From Pararhodobacter oceanensis (GTDB taxonomy: Bacteria > Pseudomonadota > Alphaproteobacteria > Rhodobacterales > Rhodobacteraceae): a stretch of 64,000 nucleotides of DNA. Made by a program: the position numbers and the translations under genes. Location: positions 17,574 to 81,573 of the forward strand of contig NZ_QDKM01000012.1 in the NCBI RefSeq assembly GCF_003076755.1. The letters are read 5' to 3'. Numbering within the stretch: the stretch's first letter is position 1; every line of letters begins with the position of its first letter. Shown piece after piece: positions 27,053 to 34,461 of the stretch. The notes under the pieces were generated by a model that saw only the letters and a list, made by a program, of their open reading frames with translations, searched no databases and was not told the origin of the DNA.

Positions 27053-27706
27053 TCAGGCGTCGGTCTCGCTGAACTCCAGAAATGAGTCCCGCGCTTTGGT
27101 CAGCAAGGTCAGTTGAAGCTCGGCGGCACGCTGGTCATCTCCGGCCTCGAGCGCATCGGCCAGATCCAGCATCCCGTCGGCTGACATGCGCCGCCACGCG
27201 GGGCGGCCAAGGGTGCTGATCCGCACGAAATGGATGGAATCCTCATACTGCTGGATCGCATCGACCAGCGAGCGGTTTTCGACCTCGCTCAGGATCACCT
27301 CGCGCATACGGCCATGCGCGGCGATATAGGCATCGCTGTCGCGGCTGGCTTCGACCTCCTTGCGGATCAGCGCCGCGATCTTGGCCCGTTTCGCCGGTTT
27401 CGTCTGGCGCACCATCGAGCCGATCGCATGCGGTTCCAGCAACAGGCGGATCTCGGTGACATCAATCACCTGCTGGCGCGACATTCGCGGCAGCCGGTAG
27501 CCGCGCGCCGCCTGCGACAGTAACCCGTCCTGCTCGAGCATCGCCAGCGCTTCGCGCACAGGGGTCCGCGAGACGCCGAGTTCATCGGCAAAAGTGCGTT
27601 CGTAAAAGCGCGTATTCTCGTCGAATTCGCCGCTGGTGATGCGCCCCCGAAGATTTTCATAGACCTGCTGGCGCAGATCAACGGCCCGGACAATCGGCTT
27701 TGTCAT
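27053..27706 (-). CDS. GntR-family regulator, FadR/FCD subfamily
   Basis: A 217-residue regulator: N-terminal winged helix (about 8-70; QVYENLRGRITSGEF and ELGVSRTPVREALAMLEQDGLL) and C-terminal all-helical FCD effector domain, with ligand/metal residues such as Asp and His in DVTEIRLLLEPHA and AAHGRMREVI. FCD-type regulators usually answer to small carboxylic acids. It is divergent from the Rieske operon. The repeated GTATACGGTATAC element near three promoters fits the GTATAC-type sites known for this subfamily, so I infer it controls all three. Confidence 0.92.
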   Translation of the reverse strand: MTKPIVRAVDLRQQVYENLRGRITSGEFDENTRFYERTFADELGVSRTPVREALAMLEQDGLLSQAARGYRLPRMSRQQVIDVTEIRLLLEPHAIGSMVRQTKPAKRAKIAALIRKEVEASRDSDAYIAAHGRMREVILSEVENRSLVDAIQQYEDSIHFVRISTLGRPAWRRMSADGMLDLADALEAGDDQRAAELQLTLLTKARDSFLEFSETDA

Positions 27707-27850
27707 AATGCTATTTCCTCTCAAACGGGTCTGCCGCGCGGCATCATTGTGCCAGCACCGACGGCGCACCGAGCATCGTCCTATTGGTATTAGGCACAGG
27801 CGCGCGCAGGTCAACACCTTGAAATTTTGTGTTGCATGTTCGGATTTAGT

Positions 27851-27863
27851 GTATACGGTATAC
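27851..27863. promoter_or_regulatory. candidate GntR operator upstream of the Rieske operon
   Basis: GTATACGGTATAC lies 20 bases before the Rieske oxygenase start, between an AT-rich stretch with TTGAAA (27819-27824) and the AAGGAGG ribosome-binding site. The sequence from TTTAG to GTTAAG is nearly the same as at 26906-26929, so the two sites are clearly related. It could also serve autoregulation of the divergent GntR gene. Confidence 0.65.
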
Positions 27864-27882
27864 GTTAAGTAAGGAGGTCAAC

Positions 27883-29178
27883 ATGACAGACAAAGCTAGG
27901 CTTCACGATCGTTACCCCGAGTTGGGGACGGGCAGTTTGCCCGTCAGTCCCTATATCGACCCGGCCTATTGGGAGGCCGAGAAAAAGCATCTCTTCAAGA
28001 AGACATGGCTGCATATCGGCCGCGTCGAAGAGCTGCCGAAAAAGGGCTCTTACATGGTCCGCGACATTGCCGCGCTCGATGCGTCGATTGTCATTGCCCG
28101 TGACCGCTCGGGCGAGATCAACGCCTTTCACAATGTCTGTTCGCACCGTCTGAACAAGATTGCCTATCAACCTTACGGGACGACACGCAAATTCGCCTGC
28201 CGCTTCCACGGCTGGGCCTATGACCTCGACGGCTCGCTCTCGGGTGTGCCGGATGAGAAATCCTTTATGGAGGGGTTTGATAAGGCCTGCCTTGGCTTGT
28301 CCAAAGTCTCTTGCGATGTCTGGCAGGGCTTTATCTTCATCAATATGGATCCCGAACCGGCGCAGACATTGGCCGCGTTCATGGAGCCGATGTATGGCGG
28401 GCTTGACGGCTATCCCTTCGAGAAATTCACCGCATGTTACGGCTGGTCGACGGTGGTTGATGCCAACTGGAAATTCGCCCTCGATGCGTTTCAGGAAACC
28501 TATCACGTCGCCTATCTCCATGGCCGCTCGATTGCGGATTCCCTTGCCCAGAACGAAGAGGGGATGCTGCATCCGATTGATGGGCTCTGTGGCGATGTGC
28601 ATCGGCGCCTGTCGATCGCCGGAAATCCGAACACGGTCTATGGCAACCCGCAGGCGGCAACCAGCGGTCTGACGCAATCCTCTGTCTCGGGCAGCGCCGA
28701 TATCGGGAACCGGATCGCCGCCAAAGCGCTGGCCGCCGGAGCCGGGGGCACGAAAATCGACCTGTCGCAGGTGACCCTGCCGGAGGCGTTGAACTGGACC
28801 AAACACCCGCATTGGGCCTTTGATATCAACGTCGTATTCCCCGATTTTTATCTCTCGTGCCGCCCCAATTATTTTCAGGCGTATAATTTCCGCCCGATCT
28901 CGCACAATAAAACGCTGTTCGAGGCGCGGGTCTATTACCCCGAGATGAAGACCGCGGGGGGCCGTTTCTATCAGGAATATATGAAAGTCACCCTGCGCGA
29001 TGTGTTGCTGGAGGATCTGGCCACGCTGGAGATGACGCAGGAGGCCGCCGAAACCGGCGCCAAAACCGAAATGGTGATCAACGACTTCGAATTGATGGTG
29101 CGCCATCAGGCGGTGGTTGTCGACAGAATCGTCGAGGCTGGCCTCGCCGCCGATGCGGCCGCGCTGGCGGCGGAATAA
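27883..29178 (+). CDS. Rieske non-haem iron oxygenase, alpha subunit
   Basis: A 431-residue ring-hydroxylating-type oxygenase. The Rieske [2Fe-2S] ligands are Cys86 and His88 (NVCSHR) and Cys106 and His109 (CRFHGW). The catalytic iron triad is His208, His213 (ETYHVAYLHG) and Asp378 (LLEDLATLE). The bridging Asp is also visible in VVDANWKFALDAF. Electrons would come from the Rieske ferredoxin at 32559 and reductase at 25658. No classical beta subunit is encoded; the SnoaL-like protein at 30231 has the right fold class and length to substitute. First gene of a 15-gene operon, with a strong AAGGAGG site. Substrate unknown. Confidence 0.93.
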   Translation: MTDKARLHDRYPELGTGSLPVSPYIDPAYWEAEKKHLFKKTWLHIGRVEELPKKGSYMVRDIAALDASIVIARDRSGEINAFHNVCSHRLNKIAYQPYGTTRKFACRFHGWAYDLDGSLSGVPDEKSFMEGFDKACLGLSKVSCDVWQGFIFINMDPEPAQTLAAFMEPMYGGLDGYPFEKFTACYGWSTVVDANWKFALDAFQETYHVAYLHGRSIADSLAQNEEGMLHPIDGLCGDVHRRLSIAGNPNTVYGNPQAATSGLTQSSVSGSADIGNRIAAKALAAGAGGTKIDLSQVTLPEALNWTKHPHWAFDINVVFPDFYLSCRPNYFQAYNFRPISHNKTLFEARVYYPEMKTAGGRFYQEYMKVTLRDVLLEDLATLEMTQEAAETGAKTEMVINDFELMVRHQAVVVDRIVEAGLAADAAALAAE

Positions 29179-29189
29179 GGACCCGGAAT

Positions 29190-29537
29190 ATGACAGAGCT
29201 TCCCGTTAAATTCGCAGAGCTTTCGGTTTGGGGCGCATGGTGCCTTGCCACCGAGACCGAACGCAACGCCCGCCGCGTGGCCAGCAGTTTCGAGGATATC
29301 TCGGCCTTCGCCATGGCGCTGGAGCCGCATATCGAGGCGATCTGCGCGCATATTGACGCGGTTCAGGCCGAGGGTGAACTGGACCCGCCGACGCTGAACC
29401 TTTTCTACATGCTGATGTCGCTGGCCGAGGTCGCCCCCGCGATCGAGAGCTATGATCCCGAGGTCGAGGTGGTTCACGGCTACAACTCCAAGCTGTTTGT
29501 CGCCGAGGAGCGCCACCCGCTCCGTCCGGCGCTGTGA
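29190..29537 (+). CDS. hypothetical protein in the Rieske operon
   Basis: A 115-residue acidic, mostly helical soluble protein (for example DISAFAMALEPHIEAICAHIDAVQAEGEL). It has no signal peptide, no Cys-metal motif and no family I recognise. It begins 11 bases after the Rieske alpha gene and is followed 8 bases later by a cupin gene, so it is certainly co-transcribed and may be an assembly or regulatory partner of the oxygenase. Confidence 0.7.
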   Translation: MTELPVKFAELSVWGAWCLATETERNARRVASSFEDISAFAMALEPHIEAICAHIDAVQAEGELDPPTLNLFYMLMSLAEVAPAIESYDPEVEVVHGYNSKLFVAEERHPLRPAL

Positions 29538-29545
29538 GGTCCGGC

Positions 29546-29959
29546 ATGGCAAAATGTCAGGTTTTCAGTTTCGACCGCGATCTGCGCGAGGTGGTCGAGG
29601 ACGGCCTCTATATGCAGGCGGTGGTTGGCGAGGCGCTGAGCGTGGGCGTGGTCAATTTCCGCTCCGCAAAGGGCAGCGATATCCCCGCCAAATCCCATGC
29701 CCATGGCGAAGAGGCGACCTTGCAGCTGCGCGGCGGGTGCACGGTCAACCTCGGGGCGGATGTTGACGCACCCGAAGGCGCGGTCGAGCTGGAGGAGGGC
29801 GTGGTAATGATCATGCCCGCCGACCGCTATCACTCGGGCATCAACCGCTTTGATGACGGGGGCATGTGTCTGCGTCTCAATGTGGTGACGCCGCCGCGCG
29901 CCGAATACGGAAAATCGGGCGAGGCCAAGGTGTATTACCCGACGGGGGACAAGCCATGA
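29546..29959 (+). CDS. cupin-domain protein
   Basis: A 137-residue single cupin. Motif 1 (SHAHGEEATLQLRGG) has the His-X-His and Glu metal ligands, and motif 2 (IMPADRYHSGINRF) supplies the later His. Such proteins can be metal-dependent dioxygenases, isomerases or ligand sensors. The ATG at 29546 is preferred to one at 29534, which would lie inside the preceding gene. It overlaps the next cupin gene by 4 bases. Confidence 0.82.
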   Translation: MAKCQVFSFDRDLREVVEDGLYMQAVVGEALSVGVVNFRSAKGSDIPAKSHAHGEEATLQLRGGCTVNLGADVDAPEGAVELEEGVVMIMPADRYHSGINRFDDGGMCLRLNVVTPPRAEYGKSGEAKVYYPTGDKP

Positions 29960-30234
29960 GCGACTGCGAAATCTATCAGACCGATATGGCCGAAACGCCC
30001 TTTTCTGTGACCGGCAATGAGCTTAGCGTCGATATGCGCTGGGTCAGTGATCCGATTGACGCGCATAAATCCGGCGAAGAACTGGTTGCAGTCATCGAAG
30101 GGGCTGGGCGGCTGACATGTGACGGCGAGGTCTACGCGCTATCCAAAGGGCAGGGGGTTTTGATCCCCGCTGCCAGTGAGCGCGCGTGGGAGTTCGAGGC
30201 GCCCGCGCTGCTTTACCGGGTGGCGCTGAAATGA
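29956..30234 (+). CDS. small cupin-like protein
   Basis: A 92-residue protein with a shortened cupin barrel (EELVAVIEGAGRLTCDGEVYALSKGQGVLIPAASERAWEF). The usual His-X-His pair is not present in the first motif, so it may be structural or regulatory rather than catalytic. It starts inside the stop of the preceding cupin gene (ATGA) and its own stop overlaps the SnoaL-like start, showing translational coupling. Confidence 0.78.
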   Translation: MSDCEIYQTDMAETPFSVTGNELSVDMRWVSDPIDAHKSGEELVAVIEGAGRLTCDGEVYALSKGQGVLIPAASERAWEFEAPALLYRVALK

Positions 30235-30761
30235 GTGCTGCGGCGGATCTATCCGACCGGATCGCAGCGCTTGAGGATCGCGAAGCCCTTCGCGACCTCA
30301 TGCAGCGCTATGCGCGGGCGGCGGATGCCAAATACACCGCGGATCTGCAAGTGCGCGACCCAAAGAGCGTGGCGCAGGCCGCTGCCGAACAGGCCGCTTG
30401 TTTCGCCGAAGATGCCGCATGGAGTGCCGGGCAATTCGGCGGTGAGCTGAGAGGCCGCGCGGCGATTGCGGCGTTTTTCGAGACCAGCCCATGGAGCTAT
30501 GCGCTTCACCAGTATGTCTGCCCCGAAATCACCCTTGACGGCGATACCGCCGACCTGCGCTGGCGCCTGCTCGAACTCGGCTGCCCCCAAGCCGACGCGC
30601 GAGTGGTGCTGCTGGCCGGTGTCGTGGCGCAAACCTGCCGGCGCACCGACGAAGGCTGGCGCATCACCTCGATGCGGTTTGACGTGCTGCAAGAGATCGA
30701 ACTCTCCGACAATCGCAATGCGGTCACCTGCCTCATACCGAAGAAAGGACAAGCAGCATGA
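30231..30761 (+). CDS. SnoaL/NTF2-like protein (possible oxygenase small subunit)
   Basis: A 176-residue protein of the SnoaL/NTF2-like cone fold: helical start (DLSDRIAALEDREALRDLMQRYARAADAK), CFAEDAAWSAGQFGGELRGRAAIAAFF in the middle and a beta-sheet end (EGWRITSMRFDVLQEIEL). Beta subunits of ring-hydroxylating dioxygenases share this fold and length, so it may pair with the Rieske alpha subunit; an isomerase or dehydratase role is the alternative. Coupled by 4-base overlaps on both sides. Confidence 0.8.
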   Translation: MSAAADLSDRIAALEDREALRDLMQRYARAADAKYTADLQVRDPKSVAQAAAEQAACFAEDAAWSAGQFGGELRGRAAIAAFFETSPWSYALHQYVCPEITLDGDTADLRWRLLELGCPQADARVVLLAGVVAQTCRRTDEGWRITSMRFDVLQEIELSDNRNAVTCLIPKKGQAA

Positions 30762-31603
30762 CTATGACTGCGATGGCCAAGCCGGAGGCGCCCAGCGGCT
30801 GCTTTCCGCGCGCAGAAAACCGATGCCATGTGGTGTCCAACGCGCCGATGAATTCCGAATACCGGCTCTTGGTGGTGGATGCGCCCGAGACCGGACTTTC
30901 CGCCTATGCCGGCCAGTTTTTCCACCTGCTGTGTCCGGCAACCGCGACCGAACAGCCGTTTTTGCGGCGTCCGATGAGCATCTACCGGATTGACCGCGAG
31001 AACGGCCAGCTCGGGTTTTTGTATAAGGTGACCGGCAAGGGCACCCGTGCGCTCGCCTCGCTGGCACCCGGTGATGAGTTGAACGCGACCGGCCCGCTGG
31101 GTGTCGGGTTCAGCCTGCCGGAAGGCACCAAACATGTGGCGATGGTGGCGCGCGGTGTCGGGCTGGCCACGCTTGCCCCGCTGGCGCGGATGGCGCGCGC
31201 ACAGGGCGCGATGGTCACCGCGATCCTCTCGGCCCGCGCGCCCGAGTTCCTGATGTCGCGCGATGAACTCGAAGCGGCGGGCGCAAGGGTGATCGAGGTC
31301 AATGATGTTGCGGGCAATTCAGCGCCGCAAGAGGTGATCAACCGGCTGCGCGATATCCACGCCGAGACGCCGATCGACTTCATGGCGACATGCGGCTCGA
31401 ACCGTCTGCTGGGCCTGACCCGCGATCTGTGTTCCGAATGGCGCATCCCCGGTCAGGTCGCTGTCGAGGCTTTCATGGGCTGCGGGTTGGGCATGTGCTT
31501 TGCCTGTGTGGTGCCGGTGCGCGACGCTCAGGGACACGAAGAGATGAAACGGGTTTGCTATGACGGTCCGGTGTTTGGCGTCGAGGAGGTGACAGCATGG
31601 TAG
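30758..31603 (+). CDS. PyrK-like iron-sulfur flavoprotein (dihydroorotate dehydrogenase electron-transfer subunit family)
   Basis: A 281-residue electron-transfer protein: FAD-binding RRPMSIYR near residue 70, an NAD-binding region where the usual Gly-rich turn reads ARGVGLATLAPLA, and a C-terminal [2Fe-2S] site with Cys242, Cys247, Cys250 and Cys267 (GCGLGMCFAC and RVCYDGPVF). In the PyrDK complex this subunit links the FMN subunit to NAD. It overlaps the PyrD-like gene by 7 bases. Location inside a catabolic operon argues against pyrimidine synthesis. It might feed or drain electrons for the PyrD-like protein. Confidence 0.88.
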   Translation: MTMTAMAKPEAPSGCFPRAENRCHVVSNAPMNSEYRLLVVDAPETGLSAYAGQFFHLLCPATATEQPFLRRPMSIYRIDRENGQLGFLYKVTGKGTRALASLAPGDELNATGPLGVGFSLPEGTKHVAMVARGVGLATLAPLARMARAQGAMVTAILSARAPEFLMSRDELEAAGARVIEVNDVAGNSAPQEVINRLRDIHAETPIDFMATCGSNRLLGLTRDLCSEWRIPGQVAVEAFMGCGLGMCFACVVPVRDAQGHEEMKRVCYDGPVFGVEEVTAW

Positions 31604-32541
31604 ATCTCTTTGTCACCATCGGCGGTGTGCATATGGCCAACCCGATCATGCCCGCCTCGGGCTCTATTGCCGAGGGTATGGCCGATCTGGTCGATCTGGG
31701 TAAACTCGGGGCGATTGTGCTCAAGACCATCACGCCGGACATCCGGCAGGGCGTGAAACCGCCGCGTGTGGTCGAATATACCGATGCGACGCTGTTCTCG
31801 ATTGGCATCCCCAGCAAGGGGCCCGATTACCTGCTCAACCATACCGTGCCGTTTTTCGCCCGTTTCGGCCCGCCGGTGATCGCGAGTATCTCGGCCGATA
31901 CCGCCGAGGATTTCGGCACGCTGGCCGGATATATCACCGATCCACGTATCGCCGCGATCGAGGCCAATATCTCTTGCCCGAACCTGCGCGCCCATGGCCG
32001 TGCCTTCGGGATGGATCCGGTTGCCGCCGCCGAGGTGATCCGCGCGATGAAGGCCAATACCGATCTGCCGATCTGGGCCAAACTCACCCCGAATGTGGGC
32101 GATATCGCCGAGATTGCCCGTGCGGTCGAAGATGCGGGCGCCGATGCCGTGGTCACCGCGAATGCGATCCTCGGCATGGGGATCAACGCCGAAACCATGA
32201 CCCCGCGGCTTGGCAATGTGGTCGGTGGCCTCACTGGCCCGGCGGTGAAGCCGGTGATCCTGCGCATGGTCAACCAATGCGCCGAGGCGGTGAAAATTCC
32301 GGTCATCGGTTGCGGCGGCATCGCGACCGGCGAGGATGTGGTCGAATATATGCTGGCCGGTGCCTCGGCAGTGCAGATCGGCACGATGAATTTCGTCCAC
32401 ACCGCCGCGATGGAGCAAAGCATCGCCTGGGTCACGGACTATTGCACACGCAAGAACATCGCCCGCGTGGCAGAGCTGACCGGGGCGCTGAAACTGCCCG
32501 TCGATCAGAACTCTGAACAGCGCGGCGCGGTGGCTTTGTGA
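31597..32541 (+). CDS. PyrD-like FMN dehydrogenase (class 1B dihydroorotate dehydrogenase family, divergent)
   Basis: A 314-residue TIM-barrel flavoprotein with the class 1B pattern: Lys43 (VLKTIT), the active-site Cys127 in NISCPN, and FMN-phosphate loop GCGGIATGEDVVEYMLAGASAVQIGT (first part diagnostic). The usual substrate loop, which carries conserved Asn residues (LN-x-IGLQN type), is LFSIGIPSKG at 66-75, so dihydroorotate contacts are lost. I infer a related oxidation or reduction of a cyclic compound, with the PyrK-like partner. It would be unusual for a pyrimidine-synthesis enzyme to be in this operon. Confidence 0.88.
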   Translation: MVDLFVTIGGVHMANPIMPASGSIAEGMADLVDLGKLGAIVLKTITPDIRQGVKPPRVVEYTDATLFSIGIPSKGPDYLLNHTVPFFARFGPPVIASISADTAEDFGTLAGYITDPRIAAIEANISCPNLRAHGRAFGMDPVAAAEVIRAMKANTDLPIWAKLTPNVGDIAEIARAVEDAGADAVVTANAILGMGINAETMTPRLGNVVGGLTGPAVKPVILRMVNQCAEAVKIPVIGCGGIATGEDVVEYMLAGASAVQIGTMNFVHTAAMEQSIAWVTDYCTRKNIARVAELTGALKLPVDQNSEQRGAVAL

Positions 32542-32558
32542 AGATGAAGGATGAACTG

Positions 32559-32876
32559 ATGAGCACAAGCTGGTCGACGCTCTGCGCTGCAGGGGATCTG
32601 CCCGATGGCGAGGCCCGCGCGTTCGAAATCGAGGGCGCGCGCCTCTGTCTGGTCAATGATGCGGGCTCTTATTTCTGCGTCGATGACCTCTGCACCCATG
32701 GTAAGGCGTATCTCTCCGAGGGCTATTGCGACACCGAAGACTGCGTTTTGGAATGCCCGCTCCACGGCGGTCTGTTTGACTACCGCAACGGCGAGGCCTG
32801 CGGCGAGCCCGCCGAGAAACCGGTGAAAAGCTATGCGGTGCGCGTCGCCGACGGGCATGTGCAGGTGCAGCTATGA
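32559..32876 (+). CDS. Rieske [2Fe-2S] ferredoxin
   Basis: A 105-residue Rieske ferredoxin with cluster ligands Cys45, His47 (LCTHGKA) and Cys66, His69 (ECPLHGG). It is the standard electron shuttle between a ferredoxin reductase (25658) and the oxygenase alpha subunit (27883). The ATG at 32559 follows an AAGGATG site; upstream in-frame starts at 32538 (GTG) and 32544 (ATG) would add a few residues. Overlaps the asparaginase-like gene by 4 bases. Confidence 0.92.
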   Translation: MSTSWSTLCAAGDLPDGEARAFEIEGARLCLVNDAGSYFCVDDLCTHGKAYLSEGYCDTEDCVLECPLHGGLFDYRNGEACGEPAEKPVKSYAVRVADGHVQVQL

Positions 32877-33874
32877 GCGCCGCGGCCCGCCGCGTGGCCA
32901 TTGTCGGCGCGGGCGGCACCATCGCCATGGAGGGGGCGCATCCTTTCGATTGGGTCGATTACGGCGATAGCGGGCGGATCAATCCGGTCGAGAAAATCGT
33001 TGCGGGGATGGACCGCGGGCTTGATGATATCGCGCTGGAACTGGTGCCGTTTCGGATGCTGCCCTCGACCGGCATCACGGTTGAGGACTGGATCGAACTG
33101 GCCGCTCTGGTGAAGGCACTGGACGCAAGACCCGGGATCGCGGGGATCGTCATCACCCATGGCACCGCGACGCTGGAAGAGACCGCGTTTTTCATCGAAG
33201 CGACCTGCGCGGTGACCAAACCGGTCATTCTGTCCGGCGCGCAACGCCCGCCCAATACCGCGGCAAGCGACGCGATGGTCAACCTGCGCGCGGCGGTCTC
33301 GGCCGCGACACAGGCGCCTGCGGGTGTCTACGCCTGTATGAATGGCCAGCTATTCGCCGCCGCGGATGTGAGCAAAACGTCGAATTTCGCGCTTGATGCC
33401 TTTGAGGCGCCCGAGTTCGGCCCGTTGGGACGCATTGATGCCGACGGCAGCCTGTTCATCGCCCGCGCCCCGATCCCCGCGCCCAGAGTGCTGGATCTGC
33501 CCGAGGGCACGGTGCCGCGGGTGGATATTGCCCTGTCTTATGCCGGTTCGGATGGCACCGCGATCCGCGCCCTGACCGCCGCCGGAGCGCAGGCGATCAT
33601 CGTCGCCGGCATGCCGCCGGGCCGCGCCGCCCCCGGTGACCGCGCCGCCATGTGCGAGGCCGTCGCCGCCGGTGTGGTTGTTGTTCAATCCAGCCGTGCC
33701 CTGCGCGGCAGCGTGCCGGTTCAGCCCTATAACCGGGCAGAGGGCATTCTGGGTGGCGGCGGATTAAGCGTTCAGAAAGCGCGCATCCTCGTTTTACTGG
33801 CACTGTCTTCGAATTTAGACATCGAAGGAATAGAAGAGCTACTCCAGACCTGGGGGCGCTCGCCGCCCACCTAG
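32873..33874 (+). CDS. asparaginase-family protein with altered active site
   Basis: A 333-residue protein of the bacterial asparaginase/glutaminase family. Nucleophile Thr16 (GAGGTIAM), Thr98 (THGT) and Lys168 (ADVSKTSNF) are kept, but the family's THGTDT motif is THGTATLEET: the catalytic and amino-group-binding Asp is Ala99. The QD-type motif that also holds the substrate amino group is STGI here (65-68). This suggests hydrolysis of an amide without the alpha-amino-acid head group, or loss of activity. It is coupled to the Rieske ferredoxin gene. Confidence 0.88.
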   Translation: MSAAARRVAIVGAGGTIAMEGAHPFDWVDYGDSGRINPVEKIVAGMDRGLDDIALELVPFRMLPSTGITVEDWIELAALVKALDARPGIAGIVITHGTATLEETAFFIEATCAVTKPVILSGAQRPPNTAASDAMVNLRAAVSAATQAPAGVYACMNGQLFAAADVSKTSNFALDAFEAPEFGPLGRIDADGSLFIARAPIPAPRVLDLPEGTVPRVDIALSYAGSDGTAIRALTAAGAQAIIVAGMPPGRAAPGDRAAMCEAVAAGVVVVQSSRALRGSVPVQPYNRAEGILGGGGLSVQKARILVLLALSSNLDIEGIEELLQTWGRSPPT

Positions 33875-33883
33875 GCCAAAACT

Positions 33884-33912
33884 GACCGAAGGTTCCGCAA
33901 GAGAACCCGGTC
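33884..33912. other. stem-loop between asparaginase-like and DctQ genes
   Basis: GACCG-AA-GGTTC pairs with GAACC-CGGTC around a 7-base loop, giving a 10-pair stem with a 2-base bulge. It occupies the only real gap (74 bases) in the 15-gene operon and has no T-run, so it may tune expression of the downstream transporter and CoxMSL genes. Confidence 0.4.
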
Positions 33913-33948
33913 CCAAATGACCCAACACGGAGGTTCGCCAAGGCGCCC

Positions 33949-34461
33949 ATGGGACGAATTTACAGAGGTATTTTGCTGAGTCTTGCGATTGTGGCCGGTC
34001 TATTGCTGGTCTTTCTCGTCGTCGTGATCGGCGCCGAAGCGATACTCCGCCTGTTCGATTTCGGATCGATTCGCGGCAGCGTGCAATTCTCGGAATACGC
34101 GATCTTTAGTCTGGCGATGCTCGCTGCACCCTGGCTGTTGTATCACGATGGCCATCTGCGGGTGACGATTGTGCTGGATGCGCTGAGCGAACGCACGCGG
34201 GCAAGGGTATTGATTTTGACCGATATCATCGGGCTTGCGGCCTCGGCCGTCGCCCTGCGCTATGCCTTTGGCGTTCTGCTGCAGTCCTACCAGCGCGGGC
34301 GCTTCCTTTTTGACGATGTGGTGGTGCGCGAATGGTTGCTGCAATGGCAGGTGCCGCTGGCGCTGGCCTTGCTGGTGATCGAATTCATCCGCCGGATCTG
34401 GCTGGCCCTCGGCCTGCCGGTCGGCCGTGCCACCCTGACAGGAGCCCAAGACAATGCCTGA
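33949..34461 (+). CDS. TRAP transporter small permease (DctQ)
   Basis: A 170-residue membrane protein with four hydrophobic segments, the DctQ core AEAILRLFDFGSIRGSVQFSEYAIF (first part) and HLRVTIVLD around residue 70. It pairs with the large permease whose gene overlaps by 8 bases. The binding protein is not here; the DctP gene at 24633 is the likely partner. Confidence 0.88.
   Translation: MGRIYRGILLSLAIVAGLLLVFLVVVIGAEAILRLFDFGSIRGSVQFSEYAIFSLAMLAAPWLLYHDGHLRVTIVLDALSERTRARVLILTDIIGLAASAVALRYAFGVLLQSYQRGRFLFDDVVVREWLLQWQVPLALALLVIEFIRRIWLALGLPVGRATLTGAQDNA

Noticed and set aside
31597..32541. Housekeeping pyrimidine synthesis by the PyrK/PyrD-like pair
   Set aside because: The pair is buried in a catabolic operon and the PyrD-like substrate loop has lost its conserved Asn residues; no other pyr gene is near.
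33884..33912. A rho-independent terminator splitting the Rieske operon
   Set aside because: The stem has a bulge and no T-run follows, so it was kept only as a possible regulatory stem-loop.
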